A stretch of 43,937 bases of DNA. Origin: JBFEUI01 sp041547565. Lineage in GTDB: Bacteria > Pseudomonadota > Gammaproteobacteria > Thiohalomonadales > Thiohalomonadaceae. The position numbers and the translations under genes were made by a program. The notes below the pieces were generated by a model. That model searched no databases and had not been told where the DNA came from. It worked only from the letters and a program-made list of their open reading frames with translations. Within the stretch, counting starts at the first letter, position 1. Each line of letters opens with the position of its first letter. The stretch is taken from positions 1 to 43,937 of the forward strand of contig JBFEUI010000009.1 in the NCBI GenBank assembly GCA_041547565.1. The letters run 5' to 3'. Below are positions 8,803-16,431 of this stretch, piece after piece.

Positions 8803-10182
8803 ATGAGCAAGGCACATATTCTGGTCATCGACGACGAGCCGGACATCCGCTCGTTGCTCAAGGAGATACTCGAGGATGAAGGCTACAGCGTCGATATCGC
8901 CGAGGACGGCGCGGCGGCGCGCACCATCCGCCGCAGCCGACGTCCCGATCTGATCCTGCTCGATATCTGGATGCCGGATATCGACGGTATCTCACTGCTC
9001 AAGGAATGGTCCGAGGAGGGGCCGCTCTCCTGCCCGGTGATCATGATGTCCGGCCACGGTACCGTCGAGACGGCCGTCGAGGCCACCCGCCTCGGCGCCT
9101 ATGACTTCATCGAAAAACCGCTGTCACTGGCCAAGCTGCTGCTGACCACCCAGCGCGCCCTGGAGGCCTACAACCTCTATCGCGAAAACGTCGGCCTGCG
9201 CCGTCACGTCCAGCCGGCAACGGAGCCTGTCGGCCACAGCACCACCATGCGCGAATTGCGTGAGCAGATACGCCGTATCGCCCAGCATGACTCCAGTGTG
9301 CTGATAAACGGCGAACCGGGGACAGGCAAGGGGCTGTTCGCCCATTACCTGCACAGTCTCAGTGGCAGGCGCGAAGGACCGTTTATCGATGTCGGTATCG
9401 CCTCACTGCTCGGTGAGAATCCCGCAGCGGAGCTGTTCGGCAGTGAGGAGGGCGATGCGATCCACTTCGGACTGCTGGAGCAGGCCAACGGCGGCACCCT
9501 CTACCTGGATGACATCGGCGACATGGATGCCACGCTGCAGGCACGGCTGTTCGGGGCGCTGGAGCATGGCCATTACCTGCGTGTGGGCGGCAGTGAACCG
9601 GTGCACATCGATATCCGCATCATTGCAGCGACCCACTATGACCTGGAGCAGCAGGTCAAGCAGGGCCAGTTCCGCAACGACCTCTACTATCACCTGAATG
9701 TACTGCCAATCACCCTGCCCCCGCTGCGCGAACACAACGAAGACGTCCCGGACATTCTCGATTTTTATGTGGACTACTTCGTCAGCCAGGAGCGCCTGCC
9801 TTATCGCAGCATCACGGTGGCGGCAAAAAACCAGCTGCGCAACTACCCCTGGCCAGGCAATGTCCGCGAACTGAAAAACATGGTGCAGCGACTGCTCATT
9901 GTCGGCACCGGCAGCGAAATCGACGCCGAGGAGGTTGCCCTGGCACTCAGCCGCAGTGAGTCGGACGCCGCCACCGGCGTGGGTGAACCGCTGGGGCTGG
10001 AGCTGCCGCTGCGCCAGGCACGGGAACAGTTTGAACGACACTATTTTGAACAGCTGCTGAGAAAATACGAGGGCAGCGTGAACAAGGTGGCGCAGCATGC
10101 CGGCGTCGAGCGCACCCACCTCTACCGCAAACTGCGCGCACTTGAACTCGATCCCAAGGCGGTAAAAGGCCGTGAAGCGTGA
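8803..10182 (+). CDS. ntrX: NtrX-like response regulator with degenerate AAA+ domain
   Basis: The regulator (459 aa) has an intact receiver domain (phospho-acceptor Asp54 in LLDIWMP, Lys in FIEKPLS). An AAA+ domain follows (GEPGTGKG Walker A; LYLDDIGDM Walker B), and a Fis-type helix-turn-helix closes the protein (GSVNKVAQHAGVERTHLYRKL). The GAFTGA loop needed to contact sigma-54 is missing: ELFGSEEGDAIHFGLLEQ stands where activators read ELFG-E-KGAFTGA and so on, several residues shorter. Walker B has Asp for the usual Glu, and one arginine-finger position reads YYHLNV instead of YYRLNV. It probably works as a DNA-binding regulator without sigma-54. A GGGGGA ribosome site precedes the ATG. 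It pairs with ntrY upstream. Confidence 0.92.
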   Translation: MSKAHILVIDDEPDIRSLLKEILEDEGYSVDIAEDGAAARTIRRSRRPDLILLDIWMPDIDGISLLKEWSEEGPLSCPVIMMSGHGTVETAVEATRLGAYDFIEKPLSLAKLLLTTQRALEAYNLYRENVGLRRHVQPATEPVGHSTTMRELREQIRRIAQHDSSVLINGEPGTGKGLFAHYLHSLSGRREGPFIDVGIASLLGENPAAELFGSEEGDAIHFGLLEQANGGTLYLDDIGDMDATLQARLFGALEHGHYLRVGGSEPVHIDIRIIAATHYDLEQQVKQGQFRNDLYYHLNVLPITLPPLREHNEDVPDILDFYVDYFVSQERLPYRSITVAAKNQLRNYPWPGNVRELKNMVQRLLIVGTGSEIDAEEVALALSRSESDAATGVGEPLGLELPLRQAREQFERHYFEQLLRKYEGSVNKVAQHAGVERTHLYRKLRALELDPKAVKGREA

Positions 10183-10320
10183 ACAAAATTGTCGCCCGAC
10201 AACCGAGCACATCAACCTTCTCGTTTAACGCCTCACTGGCAACTGCTCCTGCGTTGCCAGCACTTCCGCCATCCATGGCGGTCGCACATTATGGATTTTA
10301 CGTTCATCTTTAATACGACA
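10183..10320. other. two adjacent stem-loops after ntrX
   Basis: The 274-bp gap before trkA holds no gene. Its first part has two perfect hairpins: CTGGCAAC (10236-10243) with GTTGCCAG (10253-10260), and CCGCCA (10266-10271) with TGGCGG (10276-10281). No T-run follows either, so they may stabilise the 3' end of the ntrX message or cause weak termination. The second part of the gap is a double-hairpin repeat and a heptamer repeat, listed separately. Confidence 0.5.
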
Positions 10321-10379
10321 CATAGGGCGGGCCGTGCCCGCCATCCAGATGGTGGTAAGGCGCCCATGGGACGCCCTCT
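10321..10379 (+). repeat. GC-rich double-hairpin REP-like element, copy 1
   Basis: The element starts CATAGGGCGGGC, contains the hairpin GGCGGGC-CGT-GCCCGCC, then a second hairpin around GGCGCCCATGGG, and ends ACGCCCTCTA. A near-identical element lies inverted at 39121-39169. This copy carries extra bases between the two hairpins (CCATC-CAG-ATGG). The structure resembles REP/BIME-type palindromes of gammaproteobacterial chromosomes. Confidence 0.8.
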
Positions 10380-10410
10380 ATTCGTTTCACCTTTCACGTT
10401 TCACGAATAG
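10378..10410. repeat. heptamer tandem repeat flanked by inverted repeats, before trkA
   Basis: Three 7-bp units GTTTCAC, CTTTCAC, GTTTCAC occupy 10384-10404. The block is framed by CTATTCG (10378-10384) and CGAATAG (10404-10410), a perfect 7-bp inverted pair. It abuts the double-hairpin element and ends 46 bp before the trkA start. It resembles, but is not the same as, the octamer family at 3658, 13323 and 17898. Confidence 0.7.
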
Positions 10411-10456
10411 AGGCGTACAATGCGCCACACTAGGTGACTGTTACGAATCAACGACA

Positions 10457-11830
10457 ATGAAAATCATCATCCTGGGTGCAGGTCAGGTCGGCTCCTCGCT
10501 GGCACACCATCTGGCCAGTGAAGCGAACGACATTACCATTGTCGATGTCGACAACGGGCTGCTGCAGGGCCTGCAGGATCGCCTTGACCTGCGCACCATC
10601 AACGGTCAGGCCTCCCACCCCGACGTGCTCTACCGCGCCGGGGCCGAGGATGCCGACATGATCATCGCCGTCACCAACTCCGATGAGACCAACATGGTCG
10701 CCTGTCAGGTCGCCTCTACCCTCTTCTCCACACCCACCAAGATTGCGCGGGTTCGTTCACAGAAATACCTGCTGCACCCGGAGCTGTTTACCCCCGAGTC
10801 GATGCCCATCGATGTGCTGATCAGCCCGGAACAGCTGGTCACCGACTACATCTTCCGCCTTATCGAACACCCGGGTGCGCTGCAGGTGCTCGATTTCGCC
10901 GAGGGCCGGGTACAGCTGGTGGCGGTCAAGGCCTACTACGGCGGTCCGCTGGTCGGCCACGAGTTGCGTACCCTGCGCGAACACATGCCCTCGATCGATA
11001 CGCGCGTTGCAGCCATCTATCGCCGCGGCCGCGCCATCCACCCGGAGGGTACCACCGTTATCGAGGCCGACGACGAGGTCTTCTTCATTGCCGCCAAGAG
11101 AAACATCCTGGCCGTGATGGGCGAGCTGCGCAAGCTGGAGAAGCCCTGCAAGCGGGTCATCATCGCCGGGGGCGGCAATATCGGCAAGCGCCTGGCCCAG
11201 GCGCTGGAGAGCAACTACCAGGTCAAGCTGATCGACCACAATGCCGAGCGGGCGCGGCAGATCTCCGAAGAGCTGGGAAAAACCATCGTGCTGCACGGCG
11301 ATGCCGCGGACGAGGAGCTGTTGCTGGAGGAGAACATCGAAAACAGCGATATCTTCTGTGCGCTGACCAACGACGACGAGGCCAACATCCTCTCCGCCAT
11401 GCTGGCCAAGCGGCTGGGGGCGCGCAAGGTACTGTCGCTGATCAACCGCGCCGCCTATGTCGACCTGGTCGAAAGTGGCGACATCGATATCGCCATCTCA
11501 CCGCAGCAGGCCACCATCGGCAGCCTGCTGGCACACATCCGTCGCGGCGATGTGGTGATGGTTCACTCACTGCGCCGCGGGGCCGCCGAGGCGATCGAGG
11601 CGATCGCCCACGGTGACCCGACCTCCTCAAAGGTGGTCGGACGCATGGTCGATGAGATCAAGCTGCCCGCCGGGACCACCATCGGCGCCATCGTGCGCGG
11701 CGACCAGGTGGTCATCGCCCATCACGACACCGTTATCGAACCTGAAGACCACGTCATCATGTTTGTGGTGGACAAGAAGCGCCTCCCCGAGGTCGAGGCC
11801 CTGTTCCAGGTGGCCGTGACCTTCCTCTAG
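10457..11830 (+). CDS. trkA: Trk potassium uptake regulatory subunit TrkA
   Basis: TrkA (457 aa) is the NAD-binding peripheral subunit that gates the TrkH potassium channel. It contains two tandem RCK modules: the first nucleotide fold starts at once with IIILGAGQVGSSLA, and the second begins near residue 233 with IIAGGGNIGKRLA. Each is followed by a TrkA-C domain. The start at 10457 puts the Rossmann glycine motif at residue 7, as in the family; the longer frame from 10334 would translate the upstream repeat. No strong ribosome site is visible. It lies 6 bp before trkH. Confidence 0.96.
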   Translation: MKIIILGAGQVGSSLAHHLASEANDITIVDVDNGLLQGLQDRLDLRTINGQASHPDVLYRAGAEDADMIIAVTNSDETNMVACQVASTLFSTPTKIARVRSQKYLLHPELFTPESMPIDVLISPEQLVTDYIFRLIEHPGALQVLDFAEGRVQLVAVKAYYGGPLVGHELRTLREHMPSIDTRVAAIYRRGRAIHPEGTTVIEADDEVFFIAAKRNILAVMGELRKLEKPCKRVIIAGGGNIGKRLAQALESNYQVKLIDHNAERARQISEELGKTIVLHGDAADEELLLEENIENSDIFCALTNDDEANILSAMLAKRLGARKVLSLINRAAYVDLVESGDIDIAISPQQATIGSLLAHIRRGDVVMVHSLRRGAAEAIEAIAHGDPTSSKVVGRMVDEIKLPAGTTIGAIVRGDQVVIAHHDTVIEPEDHVIMFVVDKKRLPEVEALFQVAVTFL

Positions 11831-11836
11831 GTAGCC

Positions 11837-13291
11837 ATGCAATTAACCGTCGTCCAACGTATCCTTGGCCTGCTGCTGATGCTGTTCAGCACCACCATGC
11901 TGCCGCCGGTAGCGGTCTCGCTTATCAGTGGTGACGGCATTCAGGCCCCCTTCCTGCTCGCCTTCGGGCTGACCATCGCCACCGGCCTGCTGTTCTGGTT
12001 CCCGGTGCGCCGGGTACGCAAGGAGTTGCGCCTGCGCGACGGCTTTGTCGTGGTGGTGATGTTCTGGACGGTACTGGGACTGTTCGGTGCCCTGCCCTTC
12101 CTGCTCACCGAAGGCATGGAGATGTCGATCGCCGACGCGGTGTTCGAGTCGATCTCCGGTCTGACCACCACCGGCGCCACGGTCATCGTGGGGCTCGATC
12201 ACCTGCCGCCCTCGATCCTCTACTACCGCCAGCAGCTGCAGTGGCTGGGGGGCATGGGCATCATCGTACTGGCGGTCGCCATCCTGCCGATGCTGGGCAT
12301 CGGCGGCATGCAACTGTACCGCGCCGAAACACCGGGGCCGATGAAGGACAACAAGCTCACCCCGCGCATAACCGAAACCGCCAAGGCGCTGTGGTACATC
12401 TACCTGTGGCTGACCCTCGCCTGTGCCCTGGCCTACTGGCTGGCGGGAATGAGCCTGTTTGACGCCATCGGTCACAGCTTCTCCACCGTTGCCATCGGCG
12501 GTTTCTCGACCCATGACGCCAGCATGGGCCATTTCAATGACAAGCCCGTGATTGAAGTGATCGCCATCGTCTTCATGCTGCTCTCGGGCATCAATTTCGC
12601 ACTCCACTTTCTCGCCTGGCGCAGTCGCAACGTGAAAACCTACTTTCTTGACGAGGAGTTTCGTACCTATTTGAAGCTTATCGCCGTGATCGGGGTGATT
12701 ACCTCGGCCTACCTCTATTTCAGTGGTTTTTTTGCCGATCCCTCCCGCGCCGCGCTCACCGGTATCTTCCAGGTGGTCTCCATCGGCACCACCACCGGCT
12801 TCACCACCAGCGACTACTCGCTCTGGCCCTCATTCCTGCCGGTGATGCTGCTGTTTACCAGTTTCGTCGGCGGCTGTGCCGGTTCCACCGGCGGCGGCAT
12901 CAAGGTAATACGCTTTCTGCTGCTGCTCAAACAGGGCATGCGCGAGATCAGCCGCCTGATCCACCCCAATGCGATGATTCCGATCAAGATCGGCCACAAA
13001 CCCATGCCCGACCGGGTGATCGATTCGGTATGGGGATTTTTCGCCACCTACGTGGCCGTCTTCAGCATCCTGCTGCTGCTGTTGATGCAGAGCGGACTGG
13101 ACCAGGTCACCGCCTTTTCCGCGGTGGCCGCCTGCATGAACAATCTCGGACCGGGACTGGGCGATGTGGGGCTGAACTATTCGGCCATCACCGATATCGA
13201 CAAGTGGCTGCTGTGCTTCGCCATGCTGATGGGGCGGCTGGAGATCTTCACACTGCTGGTTTTGCTCACCCCCGCGTTTTGGCGAAAATAG
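11837..13291 (+). CDS. trkH: Trk potassium transporter membrane subunit TrkH
   Basis: TrkH (484 aa) is the polytopic pore subunit for potassium uptake. Pore-loop signatures are visible: SGLTTTGATV near residue 107, STVAIGGFSTHD, GTTTGFTTSDY and NNLGPGLGDVG. At least ten hydrophobic segments are spread over the length. It follows trkA by 6 bp and forms a two-gene unit with it. Confidence 0.96.
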   Translation: MQLTVVQRILGLLLMLFSTTMLPPVAVSLISGDGIQAPFLLAFGLTIATGLLFWFPVRRVRKELRLRDGFVVVVMFWTVLGLFGALPFLLTEGMEMSIADAVFESISGLTTTGATVIVGLDHLPPSILYYRQQLQWLGGMGIIVLAVAILPMLGIGGMQLYRAETPGPMKDNKLTPRITETAKALWYIYLWLTLACALAYWLAGMSLFDAIGHSFSTVAIGGFSTHDASMGHFNDKPVIEVIAIVFMLLSGINFALHFLAWRSRNVKTYFLDEEFRTYLKLIAVIGVITSAYLYFSGFFADPSRAALTGIFQVVSIGTTTGFTTSDYSLWPSFLPVMLLFTSFVGGCAGSTGGGIKVIRFLLLLKQGMREISRLIHPNAMIPIKIGHKPMPDRVIDSVWGFFATYVAVFSILLLLLMQSGLDQVTAFSAVAACMNNLGPGLGDVGLNYSAITDIDKWLLCFAMLMGRLEIFTLLVLLTPAFWRK

Positions 13292-13322
13292 TGGGGGAGA
13301 GACAAAAATACTATTGCCTCCT

Positions 13323-13346
13323 ATTCACCCACTCACCCATTCACCT
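13323..13346. repeat. octamer tandem repeat (three units) before a methyltransferase gene
   Basis: Three 8-bp units lie head to tail: ATTCACCC, ACTCACCC, ATTCACCT. It is the same repeat family as at 3658-3721 and 17898-17977, but here only one arm is present. It ends 42 bp before the ATG of the methyltransferase gene. Confidence 0.8.
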
Positions 13347-13388
13347 GTATACACTTGCCCCTGGTACAAGAGATCTGTTATCTGAGTA

Positions 13389-13970
13389 ATGAGCCCCGAC
13401 ATCACTCAACAAAAATGGGATGCCCGCTATCTTGAGCGCGAGGTCGAGGGACGACGGCCATGTGAGGTGCTCACCGAATACGCCCACCTGCTTCCCGAGC
13501 ATGGCCGGGCGCTGGATGCGGCCTGCGGGCTCGGTGCCAACGCGCTGTTTCTTGCCGCGCGCGGCCTTGAAGTGGCGGCCTGGGATATCTCGCCCGTAGC
13601 CATCGAGAAACTGACTCAATACGCCAGGCAACACGCCATCCCCCTCCACACCGCGGTCCGTGACATCACCCGCGATCCTCCCGCGCCGCTGAGCTTTGAT
13701 ATCATTGTGGTCAGCTATTTCCTCCATCGCCCCTCCCTGCCGGCGCTGATCGACGCCCTCAAACCCGGCGGACTGCTTTACTACCAGACTCACACCCTGG
13801 ATAAAATCGGTAATACAGGGCCGAACAACCCTGAATTTCTGCTAAAAAGCAATGAAATGCTGGGATTTTCCGGAGGCTTGACGCTACGCGCCTACCGCGA
13901 GGAGGGACGGGCCGGCGATACCCGAACCGGCTTGCGCAATGCGGCCTTGCTGGTCGCTGAAAAAGGGTGA
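13389..13970 (+). CDS. class I SAM-dependent methyltransferase, TehB-like
   Basis: This small cytosolic methyltransferase (193 aa) shows the SAM motif LDAACGLGANALFLAARG near residues 39-56 and DIIVVSYFLHRP at the motif IV position. The opening WDARY resembles the TehB/thiopurine-type branch, which can methylate small toxic anions or thiols, but the substrate here is unknown. It follows trkH by 97 bp, the gap containing an octamer repeat. Its stop codon lies inside the stem-loop 13961-13982. Confidence 0.8.
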   Translation: MSPDITQQKWDARYLEREVEGRRPCEVLTEYAHLLPEHGRALDAACGLGANALFLAARGLEVAAWDISPVAIEKLTQYARQHAIPLHTAVRDITRDPPAPLSFDIIVVSYFLHRPSLPALIDALKPGGLLYYQTHTLDKIGNTGPNNPEFLLKSNEMLGFSGGLTLRAYREEGRAGDTRTGLRNAALLVAEKG

Positions 13971-13982
13971 TTTGTCCCTTTT
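13961..13982 (+). terminator. possible terminator overlapping the methyltransferase stop codon
   Basis: AAAAGGG (13961-13967) and CCCTTTT (13976-13982) form a perfect 7-bp stem around the stop codon TGA. The T-stretch is part of the stem rather than after it, so termination strength is doubtful. The right arm overlaps the -35 box of the next promoter. Confidence 0.4.
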
Positions 13983-14009
13983 GACAGCCGCTCAGAACTG
14001 ATTAATAAT
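13981..14009 (+). promoter_or_regulatory. strong sigma-70-type promoter for the CZB gene
   Basis: A perfect -35 box TTGACA (13981-13986) is followed, after exactly 17 bp, by AATAAT (14004-14009), a 5-of-6 match to the -10 consensus. Transcription would start near 14016, giving a leader of about 160 nt before the CZB gene at 14179. It is one of the best promoter matches I noticed in the window. Confidence 0.7.
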
Positions 14010-14010
14010 C

Positions 14011-14054
14011 CCTAATATTTGTAGGCCAATAGATTAGGCATTATACCTAGTCTA
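14011..14054. promoter_or_regulatory. operator-like array of four CCTA/TAGG half-sites
   Basis: Two dyads sit just downstream of the promoter. The first is CCTA (14011-14014), 7 bp, TAGG (14022-14025). The second is TAGG (14035-14038), 7 bp, CCTA (14046-14049), extended to 9-bp arms (14030-14038 and 14046-14054) with one mismatch. Half-sites start 11, 13 and 11 bp apart, near one helical turn. Placement around and after the predicted start suits a repressor site. The regulator is unknown. Confidence 0.5.
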
Positions 14055-14178
14055 AATTGCCGAACTCTGTAGACCTGCAGATGGGGACAGTGGGCGCACA
14101 GCGTAGTGTGGGACAGATTTTTATAACAACCATATCTGTGCAACACAATAAAAACATACTTCACAAGGGGGCACACCA

Positions 14179-14631
14179 ATGAGCATTCTCTCCTGGCTAA
14201 AAACCGTTACCCACGGCGGCAACACCGCTGACCTCATCAACCAACCCCTCACCTTTGGTGCGGGTGAAGAGGAGTTTCAGGGCCTGAATATGAAGGATGC
14301 GCTCGATGCACACACCCAGTGGACGCACCGGCTCGAGGCCATCCTCAACGGCACCAGCAACGAGACGCTGGAGGTGGGCACGGTGGCCGCCGACTGTCAC
14401 TGTGCCCTGGGCCACTGGATTCACGGCCATGCCAAACAGAACTTCAGCAACCTCTCCGAGTACGACGAACTGAAGCGCAAACACGCCGAGTTCCATCTCA
14501 CCGCGGGCGAAGTGCTGAATAACGTTCAGAACGGGGAAGGTCATAAGGCCAGCGAGGGGCTGCGGAAGATACGCGGCAAGTCGGGCGAGGTGCAAATCGC
14601 ACTAATACGGCTCTACTCCGTCGCACGCTAG
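14179..14631 (+). CDS. stand-alone chemoreceptor zinc-binding (CZB) domain protein
   Basis: This is a soluble 150-residue helical protein made almost entirely of one CZB domain. The four zinc ligands of the family can be picked out: His45 in DAHTQWTH, Cys75 in CHCALGHW, and His102 and His106 in KRKHAEFH. CZB domains sense zinc, hypochlorite or redox state, usually attached to chemoreceptors or diguanylate cyclases. Here no output domain is attached, so it must act through a partner protein. Two GGDEF proteins are encoded elsewhere in the window, but a link is only speculative. The promoter and dyad array upstream suggest tight control. A GGGGG-type ribosome site lies about 8 nt before the ATG. 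Confidence 0.85.
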   Translation: MSILSWLKTVTHGGNTADLINQPLTFGAGEEEFQGLNMKDALDAHTQWTHRLEAILNGTSNETLEVGTVAADCHCALGHWIHGHAKQNFSNLSEYDELKRKHAEFHLTAGEVLNNVQNGEGHKASEGLRKIRGKSGEVQIALIRLYSVAR

Positions 14632-14671
14632 GCATCTCAACTGGCAGGGCACGGCATCGTGCCCTGCCTGC

Positions 14672-15160
14672 TCAAAGCGCCTTTTCCAGAAACAGGGCCT
14701 GGCCCATGGCCGGGTCGAGCCTGTAGGCCTGGAAACCAAACTTGCGGTAAAGCACCTTGGCCCGGACATTGCCCTCCAGCACCTCCAGGGTCAACTTGCA
14801 GCATCCCCGTGCCCGGGCTTCCCGCTCCACCCCGCGCAGCAACTGTACACCGGTACCCATGCCGCGGTACGGCTCCAGTACCACCAGGTCGTGGACATTG
14901 ACCAGCGGCCTGCAGGCAAAGGTGGAGAGCGATTCAATACAGTTTGCCAGACCGACAGCCCGTCCCTGGACAAATGCCAGCAGGCTAAAGGCGGTAGGAA
15001 AACTCTCCAGTGTCTGCACCATGTTGCGCCTGGCGAACTCCGACAACGGCGCTCCCCCTCCCATGGGATCCCGGGCATAGTGCTCCATCAGCTGCACAAC
15101 GGCCTGTGCATGCAGCGGCTCCTGATAGTCGGCCAGCACGATTTCCAGCGATGCATCCAT
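14672..15160 (-). CDS. GNAT family N-acetyltransferase
   Basis: This 162-residue GNAT-fold acetyltransferase shows the acetyl-CoA loop in VVLEPYRGMGTGVQLL (about residues 93-108). The motif B region NVRAKVLYRKFGFQAY follows near the C-terminus. The substrate cannot be read from sequence. It ends convergent with the CZB gene and starts 12 bp after the UDG-like gene on the same strand, so those two are likely one operon. Confidence 0.85.
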   Translation of the reverse strand: MDASLEIVLADYQEPLHAQAVVQLMEHYARDPMGGGAPLSEFARRNMVQTLESFPTAFSLLAFVQGRAVGLANCIESLSTFACRPLVNVHDLVVLEPYRGMGTGVQLLRGVEREARARGCCKLTLEVLEGNVRAKVLYRKFGFQAYRLDPAMGQALFLEKAL

Positions 15161-15172
15161 GGAACCGCTCCG

Positions 15173-15862
15173 CTACTGTCGCCAGTTCTCGAGCGAGACC
15201 CCTAGTGCCTCCAGTCTGCGTCTTAACAGGTCTGGAAAGCGCTTGTACCAGGTGGCATTCAGCGGAGAGGGGTGGGGCAGGGGAAGCAGGCGCAGAGCGC
15301 GCAGCCGACCATCCGGCGCGCCAAGCTCAATCTCGCAACAGCTTTCAAACCGATCCGGGCGTGACCAGAACTGCTCCAGTTTGTCCCTGGTGCACTTCTC
15401 CTGATTGATGCCGAACCAGAGAAAGGCCTCGCGCCCCAGGGTGATGATTTCACACCCCTTCCAGCCGTTGATCAGCAGGTCGGCCATCAACGGCTGAAAC
15501 TGCTTTTTCACCTTCATTGACCAGGCCTTGTTGCCGACCGGTTTGTAAGGCACGGTATTGGCCCAGAAAAAATATTTTCCGACCTCGACCGAGGCGTCAA
15601 AATCGGGCATCTCATCAGCGTAAAGGTGTTGATAGACGGCCGCCCGCACCTTCTGTCCTCCCGCCCCGATAAACGGCATCTGATGCCGTACCTCATCCCG
15701 CCCGGGGTCACGGCCGAAAAATGCGATGCGGCTGTTTTTCTCGCCCCTGCCGATTACCGGCTCAAGCGGATCCTGACCACAGGCCGCGTAGGCCTCAACA
15801 TCGATCTTATCGAGCGTTTTGGCCAGTACTCGAAACGCATCACGGCGATCTGCATTCGTCAT
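15173..15862 (-). CDS. uracil-DNA glycosylase superfamily protein
   Basis: The 229-residue protein has the UDG-superfamily layout. Motif 1 reads GRDPGRDE (residues 50-57), then PFIGAGGQKVR, and motif 3 is LPHPSPLN (195-202). Family 4/5 enzymes read GE-PG-E-D at motif 1 and carry four Fe-S cysteines including an N-terminal C-x2-C. Here the N-terminus has only Cys29, so the cluster appears absent. It may be a divergent DNA-repair glycosylase or have another nucleic-acid role. It pairs with a GNAT gene. Confidence 0.75.
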   Translation of the reverse strand: MTNADRRDAFRVLAKTLDKIDVEAYAACGQDPLEPVIGRGEKNSRIAFFGRDPGRDEVRHQMPFIGAGGQKVRAAVYQHLYADEMPDFDASVEVGKYFFWANTVPYKPVGNKAWSMKVKKQFQPLMADLLINGWKGCEIITLGREAFLWFGINQEKCTRDKLEQFWSRPDRFESCCEIELGAPDGRLRALRLLPLPHPSPLNATWYKRFPDLLRRRLEALGVSLENWRQ

Positions 15863-15914
15863 CGTTCTGTCTTTTGTCTACTCATGAACGGTTGTGTTAA
15901 TTCAGGTAGCCGGC

Positions 15915-16395
15915 TCAGGCCAGCAGGCCGTTTTCATCCAGCAGCATGCTGAGCCCTTCGCCATGGGCATAACGAAAATAGGCGGTTTTTGTCCTTTTCA
16001 TGCACAAGCACCACCGGCTTTCGTAAACGCCGTCCCAGTGTCGACATGATGCGAAACACCAGTCGCAGGTCGTTGTCGTTACGAATATCCCCGGGATGGA
16101 GGTCGATACGCAGGGTATCACGGCTGGAGAGGGTACAGATTAGCTCAATATCGGCCAGCCCGATAATCAACACGCTGTTGTGTGCCGGCAGAAACAGTCC
16201 TTCATCCAGACGGGGCGGGAGCGCCTGCTCTTTGCCGTCCACGACAAGACGCAATACGGCCTCTGTCCTGCGCAGGAACCGCGTGTAGCGCTGCCAGTCT
16301 GCGAGGGTAGTGCCTGCAACCACAATCTGGCGCAGAAATCCGTCATCAATAAAGGCCGTTTTGCAGCCTTGCCAGTCGAGCGGTTTGACGGCCAT
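15915..16395 (-). pseudogene. unknown protein interrupted by a single-base frameshift
   Basis: From the ATG at 16395 one frame reads MAVKPLDWQGCKTAF to RKPVVLVHEKD and then drifts into an unlikely tail ending at 15934. The sensible continuation, KTAYFRYAHGEGLSML to DENGLLA, is in the next frame and ends at 15915. The switch falls at the A4/A5 homopolymers (15986-15997 on the minus strand). The whole span is 481 nt, one more than the 480 of an intact 159-residue gene, so a one-base insertion fits well. The protein is not recognised; it looks like a compact soluble alpha/beta protein. Sequencing error or true mutation cannot be told apart here. Confidence 0.7.
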
Positions 16396-16431
16396 TACGT
16401 TTTACACCGCTGTGCAGCTGATAAAAACCCG

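Noticed and set aside
10334..10456. N-terminal extension of trkA by 41 residues
   Set aside because: It would translate the REP-like and heptamer repeats and displace the Rossmann motif from the N-terminus.
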